Source of the DNA: Pseudomonas mosselii
GTDB taxonomy: Bacteria > Pseudomonadota > Gammaproteobacteria > Pseudomonadales > Pseudomonadaceae
Length of the DNA stretch: 64,000 bases
Reading direction: 5' to 3'
Assembly (NCBI RefSeq): GCF_005796105.1
Contig: NZ_VAUO01000001.1
Span: 62,001-126,000, forward strand
Shown here: positions 55,345-64,000 of the stretch, piece after piece
Layout: the number at the start of each line of letters is the position of its first letter
Position numbering within the stretch: the first letter of the stretch is position 1
The notes under the pieces: generated by a model
Told to the model about the DNA's origin: nothing
Seen by the model: the letters and a program-made list of their open reading frames with translations, nothing else
The model's database searches: none
Position numbers and translations under genes: made by a program

Positions 55345-55450
55345 ATATCCCGTTCCAAGAATTTTGATCGAATGGTCAGGCGCGTGCCCTGGCGGGGTGC
55401 CTTGTGCACCAAGGCATGGCGCGTAGGGCCAAGGATTACAGGGGTAGGGC

Positions 55451-56284
55451 ATGTCGTTGCCGGAGCACATCGAGTCACAGGGCCAGCATGAGGGATGGCG
55501 TGCGCATCTGCATTTGCGCTTCGTCCTGCGTGAGGGTGTGACCCGCCTTGGTGCGCGTCGCCATTATGGACCTCTTTTGGTGCAAAGACCGTTTTACCCG
55601 GAAGGCGGTCCTTGCCATGTCTACGTCTTGCACCCACCAGGCGGGATCGTTGCCGGTGACCGCCTGGAGCTGGACATCCACCTCGAACCTAGCAGTCATG
55701 CGTTGCTGACCATGCCCGGCGCGAGCAAGTTCTATCGCAGTATCGGCCCCACCGCGTACCTGGCCCAGCACTTTCACCTGGCCGCTGGCAGCGTGCTGGA
55801 GTGGTTGCCCCAAGACAGCATTTTCTTCAATGGTGCCCGCGCCAGTCTCGACAGCCGCTTCACCCTGGAGCCCGGCGCCCGTCTGCTGGCCTGGGAGACC
55901 CTGTGCCTGGGCCGCCCGGTGATGGGCGAGCGCTTCGAGCAGGGCGCGCTGGACAGCCGCCTGCGCATCGAACTGCCTGACGAACCCGGCCTGCACGAAC
56001 GCCTGCGCATCGCCGGCGGGCAACTGGCCAAGGTCGGTGATCACCCGCTGCTGGCGACCTTCTGCGCCGCCCCGGCAGACGCAGCAGCGCTGGAGCGGGT
56101 GCGCGAGTTGCTCGATGAACTCAACACCCCTGCCGGTGCGACCCTGCTCGGGTCGCTGCTGGTGATCCGCCTGCTCGACCACGACAACCAACATTTGCAA
56201 CGCAACCTGCAGCGCCTCTGGCACCTGCTGCGTCCGGCCGTGCTCGGCCTGGCGCCGTGCCCGCCGCGCATCTGGGCCACCTGA
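55451..56284 (+). CDS. ureD: Urease accessory protein UreD
   Basis: A 277-residue assembly protein (starts [20 protein letters not shown]). UreD/UreH features: [60 protein letters not shown] and the [19 protein letters not shown] stretch. It binds apo-urease and, with UreF and UreG, channels nickel to the active site. First gene of the operon. Confidence 0.95.
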   Translation: MSLPEHIESQGQHEGWRAHLHLRFVLREGVTRLGARRHYGPLLVQRPFYPEGGPCHVYVLHPPGGIVAGDRLELDIHLEPSSHALLTMPGASKFYRSIGPTAYLAQHFHLAAGSVLEWLPQDSIFFNGARASLDSRFTLEPGARLLAWETLCLGRPVMGERFEQGALDSRLRIELPDEPGLHERLRIAGGQLAKVGDHPLLATFCAAPADAAALERVRELLDELNTPAGATLLGSLLVIRLLDHDNQHLQRNLQRLWHLLRPAVLGLAPCPPRIWAT

Positions 56285-56294
56285 GAGAGCCATC

Positions 56295-56597
56295 ATGGAG
56301 CTGACCCCGAGAGAGAAAGACAAACTGCTGCTGTTCACCGCCGCGTTGCTGGCGGAACGGCGCCTGGCCCGTGGCCTGAAGCTCAACTACCCAGAGGCGG
56401 TGGCGCTGATCAGCGCTGCGGTGCTCGAAGGTGCTCGCGACGGCCGCACTGTCGCTGAGCTGATGAGCCTGGGCCGCGAGGTGCTGGGGCGCGAGCAGGT
56501 CATGGACGGGGTGGCAGAAATGCTCCACGACGTCCAGGTCGAAGCCACATTCCCCGACGGCACGAAGCTTGTGACCGTGCATGACCCCATCGTCTGA
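56295..56597 (+). CDS. ureA: Urease gamma subunit
   Basis: 100 residues, [20 protein letters not shown], with the [20 protein letters not shown] segment and C-terminal [16 protein letters not shown]. Separate gamma chain as in most bacteria. Ten bases behind ureD. Confidence 0.97.
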   Translation: MELTPREKDKLLLFTAALLAERRLARGLKLNYPEAVALISAAVLEGARDGRTVAELMSLGREVLGREQVMDGVAEMLHDVQVEATFPDGTKLVTVHDPIV

Positions 56598-56607
56598 GGA
56601 ACTGCCC

Positions 56608-56921
56608 ATGATTCCCGGAGAAATCCAGGTCGCCGATGGCGACATCGAACTGAATGTCGGCCGCGCTACCGTCAGTGTCAGCGTTGCCAACCACGGCGAC
56701 CGTCCGGTGCAGGTCGGTTCGCACTACCACTTCTATGAAGTCAACGACGCCCTGGTGTTCGAGCGTGAACCGACCCGTGGTTTTCGCCTGGACATTCCAG
56801 CCGGCACCGCGGTGCGCTTCGAGCCGGGTCAGGCGCGCAGCGTGCAACTGGTTGCGTATGCCGGCAAGCGTGAGGTGTACGGCTTTCAGGGCAAGGTGAT
56901 GGGCGCGCTGGAGGAGCAGGC

Positions 56922-56925
<4 letters not shown>
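56608..56925 (+). CDS. ureB: Urease beta subunit
   Basis: 105 residues from the ATG at 56608 ([20 protein letters not shown]) with GAGGA upstream. Contains [20 protein letters not shown] and the [20 protein letters not shown] end typical of UreB. Overlaps ureC by four bases. Confidence 0.97.
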
Positions 56926-58625
<1,700 letters not shown>

Positions 58626-58670
58626 CGGTATGCCCCAGCGCCAGCCTGATTTTGTGTGAAAGGAGTGAAC

Positions 58671-59162
58671 ATGATCGTACTTACCCGCAGGCTCAGCGAC
58701 GCCGACACCGTGACCGGCAGTGTCACCTTGAGTGTTGACAGCCGCATCAAGAGTCGTCTGCGCGTGACCCTGGACGATGGCCGGGAAGCCGGGCTGATGC
58801 TCGAACGCGGGCACCTGCTGCGCGGTGGCGAGTTGCTGAGCGACGCCGAAGGCGTGCAGGTGATTCGCGTACTGGCAGCCCCGGAGGCGGTATCCACGGT
58901 GCGCTGCGCCGACCCCCACCTGTTGGCCCGCGCCGCCTATCACCTGGGCAATCGCCATGTGCCGTTGCAGATCGAACCGGGTTTGCTGCGCTACCAGCAC
59001 GACCATGTGCTCGACGACATGCTGCGTGGCCTGGGCCTTGAGGTACAGGCCGAGCAGGCGCCGTTCGAGCCTGAGGCCGGCGCTTACCAGAGTGCGCCGC
59101 ACGGCCACAGTCATTCGCATGGCGACGATCATCCGTTCGTGCGCCTGCCCGCCCATAACTGA
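58671..59162 (+). CDS. ureE: Urease nickel chaperone UreE
   Basis: 163 residues from the ATG at 58671 (MIVLTRRLSDADTVTGSVTL), with AAAGGAG upstream. The nickel-binding HxH-rich C-terminus HGHSHSHGDDHPF is present, and the central segment HLLARAAYHLGNRHVPLQIE is the usual dimer/Ni site. Confidence 0.96.
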   Translation: MIVLTRRLSDADTVTGSVTLSVDSRIKSRLRVTLDDGREAGLMLERGHLLRGGELLSDAEGVQVIRVLAAPEAVSTVRCADPHLLARAAYHLGNRHVPLQIEPGLLRYQHDHVLDDMLRGLGLEVQAEQAPFEPEAGAYQSAPHGHSHSHGDDHPFVRLPAHN

Positions 59163-59176
59163 ACCTCCCGGAGTCC

Positions 59177-59725
59177 ATGATGAAGAAGACCCTCGCTGTG
59201 TTGCTGCTGATGGTGGCCGTCCCGGCCTTCGCCCACCCTGGCCACGATGCCAACCCGCTACAAGATGGCCTGCTGCACCCGCTGACAGGGCTCGATCACT
59301 TGCTGATGTTGCTCGGCACCGGCGTGCTCGCGGCGCTGACCGGCCGCACCCTGGCGCTGCCGCTGGCGACCTTGGCGGCGATGTTTGGCGGTGCCGTGTT
59401 TGGTCATTTGTTCGGTGACGTGGTGGGCATGGAACAGATGATCCTCGGCTCGTTGGTGGTGGCGGCCGCGGCCATGCTGCTGCCCCGTCGTCAGCTGTTG
59501 CTGTCGCTGATCATGCCGGTGTTCGCCCTGTTCCATGGCTGGGCCCACGGCGTGGAAGCGACCCCGAGCGCGTTCTGGCAGTTCAGCGCAGGCTTCGTCA
59601 CCGTCAGTGGCCTGCTGCTGGCCGCAGGCTTCGCCTTGGGCTGCGTGCTGCGCAGGCATGCTGGCCTGCAAAAGGCCTTCGGCGGTGGCCTGCTGGCGGG
59701 CGCTGCACTGGTCATGGCCGGCTGA
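59177..59725 (+). CDS. ureJ: HupE/UreJ membrane protein
   Basis: 182 residues with six to seven membrane spans. HupE/UreJ family features: N-terminal AHPGHDANPLQDGLLHPLTG and GLDHLLMLLGTGVLAALTGR, then HGWAHGVEATPS. The His-rich loops suggest nickel transport into the cell or periplasm for urease. Its stop overlaps the ureF start (TGATGA). Confidence 0.93.
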   Translation: MMKKTLAVLLLMVAVPAFAHPGHDANPLQDGLLHPLTGLDHLLMLLGTGVLAALTGRTLALPLATLAAMFGGAVFGHLFGDVVGMEQMILGSLVVAAAAMLLPRRQLLLSLIMPVFALFHGWAHGVEATPSAFWQFSAGFVTVSGLLLAAGFALGCVLRRHAGLQKAFGGGLLAGAALVMAG

Positions 59726-60399
59726 TGAACGCCGACCTTGCGCTGCTGCGCCTGTTGCAACTGGCCAGCCCCGGCCTGCCGGTGGGTGGCTTCACCTACT
59801 CGCAGGGCCTGGAGTGGGCGGTGGAGGCCGGCTGGGTGAAAGACACCGCAGGCTTTGCCGCCTGGCAGCGCGAGCAGTTGCACGACACCCTCGGACATCT
59901 CGACTGGCCGCTGCTGGCGCGGCTGTACCACGCCAGCCTTGCCGACGACGCCGAGGCGTTCGCTCACTGGAGCCGTTTTCTGCTGGCCAACCGTGAAACC
60001 GCCGAACTGCGCCTGGAAGAACAGCAACGCGGCAGCGCCCTGGCGCGCCTGCTCGATGGCTGGCAATTGGGCCAGGACGCGCCGTGGCGCAGCAGCCTCG
60101 AACTCAGCCAACTGGGCGGCATGGCCTGGCTCGGCGCGCATTGGGGTATCCCACTGCGCCAGCTCGCTCTGGGCCATGGCTTTGCCTGGCTGGAGGGGGC
60201 GGTGATGGCCGGGGTCAAGCTGGTGCCGTTCGGCCAGCAGGCGGCCCAGACCCTATTGCGCGACCTGGGCGAGGAATTGCCCGCTGTGCTCGAACAAGCC
60301 TTGCTGCTCGGTGACGAACAGCTCGGCGGCGGCCTGCCGCTGTTGGCCATCGCCTCGTCACGCCATGAAACCCAATACACCCGTTTGTTCCGTTCCTGA
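59725..60399 (+). CDS. ureF: Urease accessory protein UreF
   Basis: 224 residues (MNADLALLRLLQLASPGLPV), including GGFTYSQGLEWAVEAGWVKD and the C-terminal GVKLVPFGQQAAQTLLRDLG. It bridges UreD and UreG in the assembly complex and acts as a fidelity check for GTP hydrolysis. Confidence 0.96.
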   Translation: MNADLALLRLLQLASPGLPVGGFTYSQGLEWAVEAGWVKDTAGFAAWQREQLHDTLGHLDWPLLARLYHASLADDAEAFAHWSRFLLANRETAELRLEEQQRGSALARLLDGWQLGQDAPWRSSLELSQLGGMAWLGAHWGIPLRQLALGHGFAWLEGAVMAGVKLVPFGQQAAQTLLRDLGEELPAVLEQALLLGDEQLGGGLPLLAIASSRHETQYTRLFRS

Positions 60400-60410
60400 G
60401 GACTGCCTAG

Positions 60411-61034
60411 ATGGAAAACTACCAGCAACCCCTGCGCGTCGGTGTCGGCGGCCCGGTCGGTTCCGGCAAGACCGCGCTGCTCGAATGCCTGTGCAAGGCC
60501 ATGCGCGACCACTACCACATCGCCGTGGTGACCAACGACATCTACACCAAGGAAGACCAGCGCATCCTCACCGAAGCCGGTGCGCTGGAGCCTGAGCGTA
60601 TCGTCGGTGTAGAGACCGGCGGTTGCCCGCACACCGCGATCCGCGAAGATGCCTCGATGAACCTGGCAGCCGTCGAAGGGCTGGCGCGCAAGTTCGGCAA
60701 CCTAGAGGTGATCTTCGTCGAAAGCGGCGGCGACAACCTCAGCGCCACCTTCAGCCCGGAGCTGGCTGACCTGACCATCTACGTGATCGACGTCGCCGAA
60801 GGCGAGAAGATCCCGCGCAAGGGCGGACCGGGCATCACCAAGTCGGACTTCCTGGTGATCAACAAGACCGATCTTGCGCCGTACGTCGGCGCCTCGCTGG
60901 AGGTGATGGAGCGCGATACTAACCGTATGCGCCCCGAACGGCCATGGACCTTCAGCAACCTGAAGAAGGGCGAAGGTTTGCAGGCGGTGATCGACTTCAT
61001 CGTCGAGCGCGGCATGCTTGGCGTCAGGGGCTGA
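60411..61034 (+). CDS. ureG: Urease GTPase UreG
   Basis: 207 residues. P-loop [20 protein letters not shown], Ni-binding region [20 protein letters not shown] (CPH motif), and switch/guanine regions [18 protein letters not shown]. It drives nickel insertion with GTP. Last gene of the operon. Confidence 0.97.
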   Translation: MENYQQPLRVGVGGPVGSGKTALLECLCKAMRDHYHIAVVTNDIYTKEDQRILTEAGALEPERIVGVETGGCPHTAIREDASMNLAAVEGLARKFGNLEVIFVESGGDNLSATFSPELADLTIYVIDVAEGEKIPRKGGPGITKSDFLVINKTDLAPYVGASLEVMERDTNRMRPERPWTFSNLKKGEGLQAVIDFIVERGMLGVRG

Positions 61035-61181
61035 AACGGCTGTCGATTGCTTGCCGGGTAGGGCGTCCCGGTGCCTATGGGGGGCTGCGCACGTTACGGT
61101 CGCCAGCAGGTTCGGGGCGGCCTTGCGACTTCTAGCAGGTGCCGTGTCCTGGGCCTTGGCAGCCCTACCAAGGAGTAAATC

Positions 61182-61421
61182 ATGAGCATGAAAGTACTGG
61201 TCTTTATTGCATCGCTGATGCTGGCTGGCGCAGCGGTCGCCCAACAGTCGGATGACCCAGAGCCACTGGATCCAACAAGCGTAGAAGCCGACAGCGCGCA
61301 GGGGCACGAGCCGCGCTCGCGTGTACGGCGGGGAGTTGGGCCTGTCGTTTCCATGCCCTGCGCCTCTGGCCTTAAGTCGATTGGCGACGACTGCATTCCA
61401 GTCAGCATCGAGTTCGAATGA
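61182..61421 (+). CDS. Small exported protein
   Basis: 79 residues (MSMKVLVFIASLMLAGAAVA signal, then QQSDDPEPLDPTSVEADSAQ and a C-terminal half with Cys SMPCASGLKSIGDDCIPVSI). The two Cys may form a disulfide. Short, periplasmic by prediction; no known family. Lies between the urease operon and the fecI gene. Confidence 0.7.
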   Translation: MSMKVLVFIASLMLAGAAVAQQSDDPEPLDPTSVEADSAQGHEPRSRVRRGVGPVVSMPCASGLKSIGDDCIPVSIEFE

Positions 61422-61490
61422 TTTTTTGAAGTACAGTGGGGCCGGGCGTTTTGCCTGGCCTCACCCCTTGGCAGGTATACGACAACAAAA

Positions 61491-61509
61491 TATAATAAGT
61501 CGCATTTAC
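61491..61509 (+). promoter_or_regulatory. Fur-box candidate upstream of fecI
   Basis: TATAATAAGTCGCATTTAC matches the 19-base GATAATGATAATCATTATC consensus at 11 positions, in an AT-rich patch 22 bp before the sigma-factor start. This is the expected place for iron repression. Confidence 0.5.
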
Positions 61510-61531
61510 ATTTTGTTCATGTGCCGATCCG

Positions 61532-62047
61532 ATGACCAACCGCTACGCGGTACCTGACCCCAGCATCGATACCCTCTACCGCGAACACCGCAGCTGGCTT
61601 CACAGCTGGCTGCAACGGCGTCTGGGCGATAGTTGGGCCGCCGCGGACCTGACCCAGGACACTTTCGTACGCGTGCTCGCCGCGCAGCAGGCGCGCACCT
61701 TGCCCAGCCTGCGCGAGCCGCGCGCCTACCTGCTGACCGTGGGCCGACGCCTGTTGGTCAACCATTTCCAGCGCCGCGACCTCGAACGGGCCTACCTTGA
61801 AGCCCTTGCGAACCTGCCCGAAGCCTTGGTGCCATCGCCCGAACAGCGCTGGCTGTTGCTGGAGACCCTGCACGCCCTCGACGAGTTGCTCGATGGCTTG
61901 CCGCGCGCGGTGCGCCAGGCGTTCCTCTGGTCGCAGCTCGAAGGACTGGGCTATGCGGCCATCGCCGAACGGTTGCGGGTGAGCGAGCGTACTGTCAAGC
62001 GCTACATGGCCCAAGCCTACGAGCACTGCCTGCTGGTGGAACTGTGA
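61532..62047 (+). CDS. FecI-like ECF sigma factor
   Basis: 171 residues. Sigma region 2 (LYREHRSWLHSWLQRRLGDS followed by AAADLTQDTFVRVL) and region 4 (LDGLPRAVRQAFLWSQLEGL, then YAAIAERLRVSERTVKRYMA). It directs transcription of the downstream receptor gene when the signal arrives via FecR. ATG start; overlaps fecR by four bases. Confidence 0.93.
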   Translation: MTNRYAVPDPSIDTLYREHRSWLHSWLQRRLGDSWAAADLTQDTFVRVLAAQQARTLPSLREPRAYLLTVGRRLLVNHFQRRDLERAYLEALANLPEALVPSPEQRWLLLETLHALDELLDGLPRAVRQAFLWSQLEGLGYAAIAERLRVSERTVKRYMAQAYEHCLLVEL

Positions 62048-62985
62048 GCCGCGACGCTACGGCGCGCCAATTGGCACGAGAAGCGGCGCAGTGGCTTGCG
62101 TTGCAGGACGCCGGAACGCTGAGCACTCAGCAGGCCCAGGCGCTTGCCCACTGGCGCCAGCGCAGCGCCGCGCATGAGGCGTTGTGGCAAAAGGCCGAGG
62201 CCTTGCGTCGGCGCTTTGCCGAGGTGCCCGCACCGCTGGCCGTGGCGTGCCTGGATCGTCCCGATCCAGGCCGTCGCCGCCTGCTGGGCCAGGCCCTGGC
62301 CTTGGGGGGGATGGCGCCATTGGCTTGGCTGGCGTACCAGCAACTGCCGCTGGCCAGCTGGCGCGCCGACCTACATACGGCCACCGGTGAACGACGCGGA
62401 CTGACACTGCCCGATGGCAGTCGTCTGCAGCTCAATACCGCCACGGCGGTAAACCTGGATTTCCGCCAGGGGCATCACAGCCTGCAATTGGTCGAGGGCG
62501 AAATCGCGGTGGACGGCAGCGGACCGCTGCAGGTGGAAACCGAACAGGGGTTGCTGCGGGCCTGGGGAGCCAGTTTCTGCGTGCGCCAGGTGCCAGGGCA
62601 ATGCTGGGTATCGGTTAGCCGTGGGCAGCTCGATCTGCAACCGCTGGCCGGCCCGACGCTGCGCCTGGTGGCCGGGCAACGGGCTGTGCTGATGGCCAAT
62701 GGGGTGGGCACGCGGGAGGCATTCGATGTGCAGTTGCCGGGTTGGCAGCAAGGTTTGCTGATTGCCGACAACCAGCCGCTGGGTGAGGTGCTGCGCGAGC
62801 TGCGCCGCTATCGCCCGGGCCTGTTGCGTTGGGATCCGGCGCTGGAGCCGTGGCGGGTGACCGGCACGTTCCAGCTCGACGATATTGATCGGATCTTCGC
62901 GTTGCTGGCTGCCAGCCTGCCGCTGGAAGTGCGTTACCGGACGCGCTACTGGGTGTCGCTGGCGCCCCGGCAGTTGGCAGGCTGA
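62044..62985 (+). CDS. FecR-like anti-sigma/signal relay protein
   Basis: 313 residues from a GTG start. N-terminal cytoplasmic DUF4880-type region (REAAQWLALQDAGTLSTQQA; LAHWRQRSAAHEALWQK), one membrane span (about 88-105), and periplasmic FecR domain (RGLTLPDGSRLQLNTATAVN, LVEGEIAVDG, LRAWGASFCVRQVPGQCWVS) with a C-terminal secretin/STN-like domain that meets the receptor. It keeps the sigma factor inactive until signalled. Confidence 0.92.
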   Translation: MSRDATARQLAREAAQWLALQDAGTLSTQQAQALAHWRQRSAAHEALWQKAEALRRRFAEVPAPLAVACLDRPDPGRRRLLGQALALGGMAPLAWLAYQQLPLASWRADLHTATGERRGLTLPDGSRLQLNTATAVNLDFRQGHHSLQLVEGEIAVDGSGPLQVETEQGLLRAWGASFCVRQVPGQCWVSVSRGQLDLQPLAGPTLRLVAGQRAVLMANGVGTREAFDVQLPGWQQGLLIADNQPLGEVLRELRRYRPGLLRWDPALEPWRVTGTFQLDDIDRIFALLAASLPLEVRYRTRYWVSLAPRQLAG

Positions 62986-63094
62986 GCCGTTGGACTGGCC
63001 AAGCGGCCCGGACCTCTCTTTTACAAAATCACTGTCCCTTTTTTTTCGCTCGCCTGTCATTCAGGGCATCACTCCGTCAACACGAGCATTCTGG

Positions 63095-64000
63095 ATGTCC
63101 ATGAGCCCTCTGCTGCGCCCGCTTTCCACGCCCCTTTTATTGCTTGCTCTGGGCTTGCCCGGCGCCGTCCAGGCCGCTGACAGCGCACGGCGCAATGTCG
63201 ATGTACCGGCCGGCAGCCTGGCCGGCGCGCTGACCCGCTTCGCCGGCCAGGCCGGTGTCAACCTGTCGGTGGACCCGGCGCTGGTGGCAGGGCGCAGCAG
63301 TGCCGGGCTGCGTGGCGAGTACAGTGTCGAGGAGGGCTTCCAGGCCCTTTTGCACGGCTCGGGACTGCAACTGGTGCCGGCCGGGCAGGGTGGCTACACC
63401 TTGCTGCCACAGGTCCAGAGTGAGGAGGGCGCGCATCAGTTGCCCAGCACCACCATCAACGGCCAGGGCTATGCTCCAGCCGATGACGCCTATGCCGGTG
63501 GTCAGGTGGCGCGGCGCGGCAACCAGGGCTTGTTGGGCGAGCGCGACTTCATGGAGACGCCATTCAACATGACCTCGTACACCAGTGAGGCGCTGCAGAA
63601 CCAGCAGGCCCGCACCCTTGCCGATGCCGTGGCCAATGACCCCTCGGTGCGCACCACCAACCCCTCGGCTGGGCGTTTCGAGCAGTTCTCGATACGCGGT
63701 TTCAGCTTGTATAACAGTGATGTTGCCTACGGTGGTCTGTACGGGGTGCTGCCGACCTATTCAATCGACATGGAACTGATCGAGCGGGTCGATATCCTCA
63801 AGGGGCCGGGCGCCTTGCTCGGCGGTCTGGCGCCCAACGGCAGCATTGGAGGCGGGGTCAACATCGAGCCCAAGCATGCCGGCGACGCCCCTTTGACTGA
63901 GTTCACCGCCCTGTATGCCTCGGCGGGGCAGGGCGGCGGACACGTGGACATTAGCCGGCGCTTTGGCGAGGACCAGCGTTTTGGCCTGCGCCTGAACGCT
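63095..64000 (+). CDS. TonB-dependent siderophore receptor with STN domain, 3' end outside window
   Basis: The first 302 residues are in the window. Signal peptide ending VQAA, then an STN signalling domain (NVDVPAGSLAGALTRFAGQA, LRGEYSVEEGFQALLHGSGL), a TonB-box region and the start of the plug (RTLADAVANDPSVRTTNPSA, FSIRGFSLYNSDVAYGGLYG, ELIERVDILKGPGALLGGLA). The STN domain marks it as a transducer coupled to the upstream FecI/FecR pair. Ligand unknown. A start at 63101 is possible. Confidence 0.93.
   Translation, partial: MSMSPLLRPLSTPLLLLALGLPGAVQAADSARRNVDVPAGSLAGALTRFAGQAGVNLSVDPALVAGRSSAGLRGEYSVEEGFQALLHGSGLQLVPAGQGGYTLLPQVQSEEGAHQLPSTTINGQGYAPADDAYAGGQVARRGNQGLLGERDFMETPFNMTSYTSEALQNQQARTLADAVANDPSVRTTNPSAGRFEQFSIRGFSLYNSDVAYGGLYGVLPTYSIDMELIERVDILKGPGALLGGLAPNGSIGGGVNIEPKHAGDAPLTEFTALYASAGQGGGHVDISRRFGEDQRFGLRLNA

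Overview
The window looks like a chromosomal segment of a GC-rich gammaproteobacterium of the Pseudomonas putida group. The evidence is the Pseudomonas-type gene content (RsmA/CsrA-family regulator, fused QuiC dehydroshikimate dehydratase, TsdBA cytochromes, FecI/FecR/TonB transducer set, GGDEF signalling proteins), inverted REP-like repeats between genes, and tRNA genes with encoded CCA ends. This is inference from sequence features; no database search was run.

Layout. 0-12 kb: the 3' part of a LuxR-type regulator, a MoaF-family protein, a chromate (CHR) transporter, two membrane-anchored diguanylate cyclases (one with and one without an inhibitory I-site), a DUF2946 protein with a TonB-dependent receptor, a gene-poor stretch (7.2-8.6 kb) holding small ORFs, and a LysR regulator divergent from a TauE/SafE-type transporter. 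12-22 kb: an SLC13-type carrier, a cluster of small envelope proteins (glycine-zipper, two His-rich lipoproteins, an RcnB-like protein), two short minus-strand operons (SDR plus aminoglycoside-phosphotransferase-fold kinase; histidine phosphatase plus SCP2 protein) separated by a terminator, SohB, then tRNA-Cys followed by a small scar with a broken tyrosine integrase. 22-32 kb: DoxX, tRNA-Leu, a histidine kinase / double-KaiC ATPase / response regulator operon beside csrA, topoisomerase IB, modABC with a ModE-like operator, and a nitronate-monooxygenase-type flavoprotein.

32-47 kb: tsdBA thiosulfate dehydrogenase, a large unrecognised protein, sulfite reductase cysI with its DUF934 partner, a solitary sugar-type binding protein, lpxH, ppiB, glnS, cysS, and an OmpR-type two-component pair. 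47-55 kb: ppnN, a 112-bp palindromic MITE-like element, a shikimate-type MFS carrier divergent from quiC (a PcaR-like box lies between them), a TIGR04211-type SH3 protein and ilvE. 55-61 kb: a complete urease operon ureDABCEJFG behind a sigma-54-type promoter. 61.5 kb to the end: a FecI sigma, a FecR antisigma and the N-terminal part of a TonB-dependent transducer with an STN domain, which together form a cell-surface signalling iron-uptake system with a Fur-like box in front.

How the parts work together. Metal and nutrient economy dominates: molybdate (modABC), nickel-dependent urease under apparent nitrogen control, iron (fecI/fecR/receptor, second TonB receptor), sulfur (cysI, tsdBA, cysS) and aromatic hydroxy-acid use (quiC plus carrier). 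The most unusual unit is the PAS-kinase / KaiC / REC operon, a KaiC-family ATPase without KaiA or KaiB, placed directly next to an RNA-binding CsrA-family regulator.
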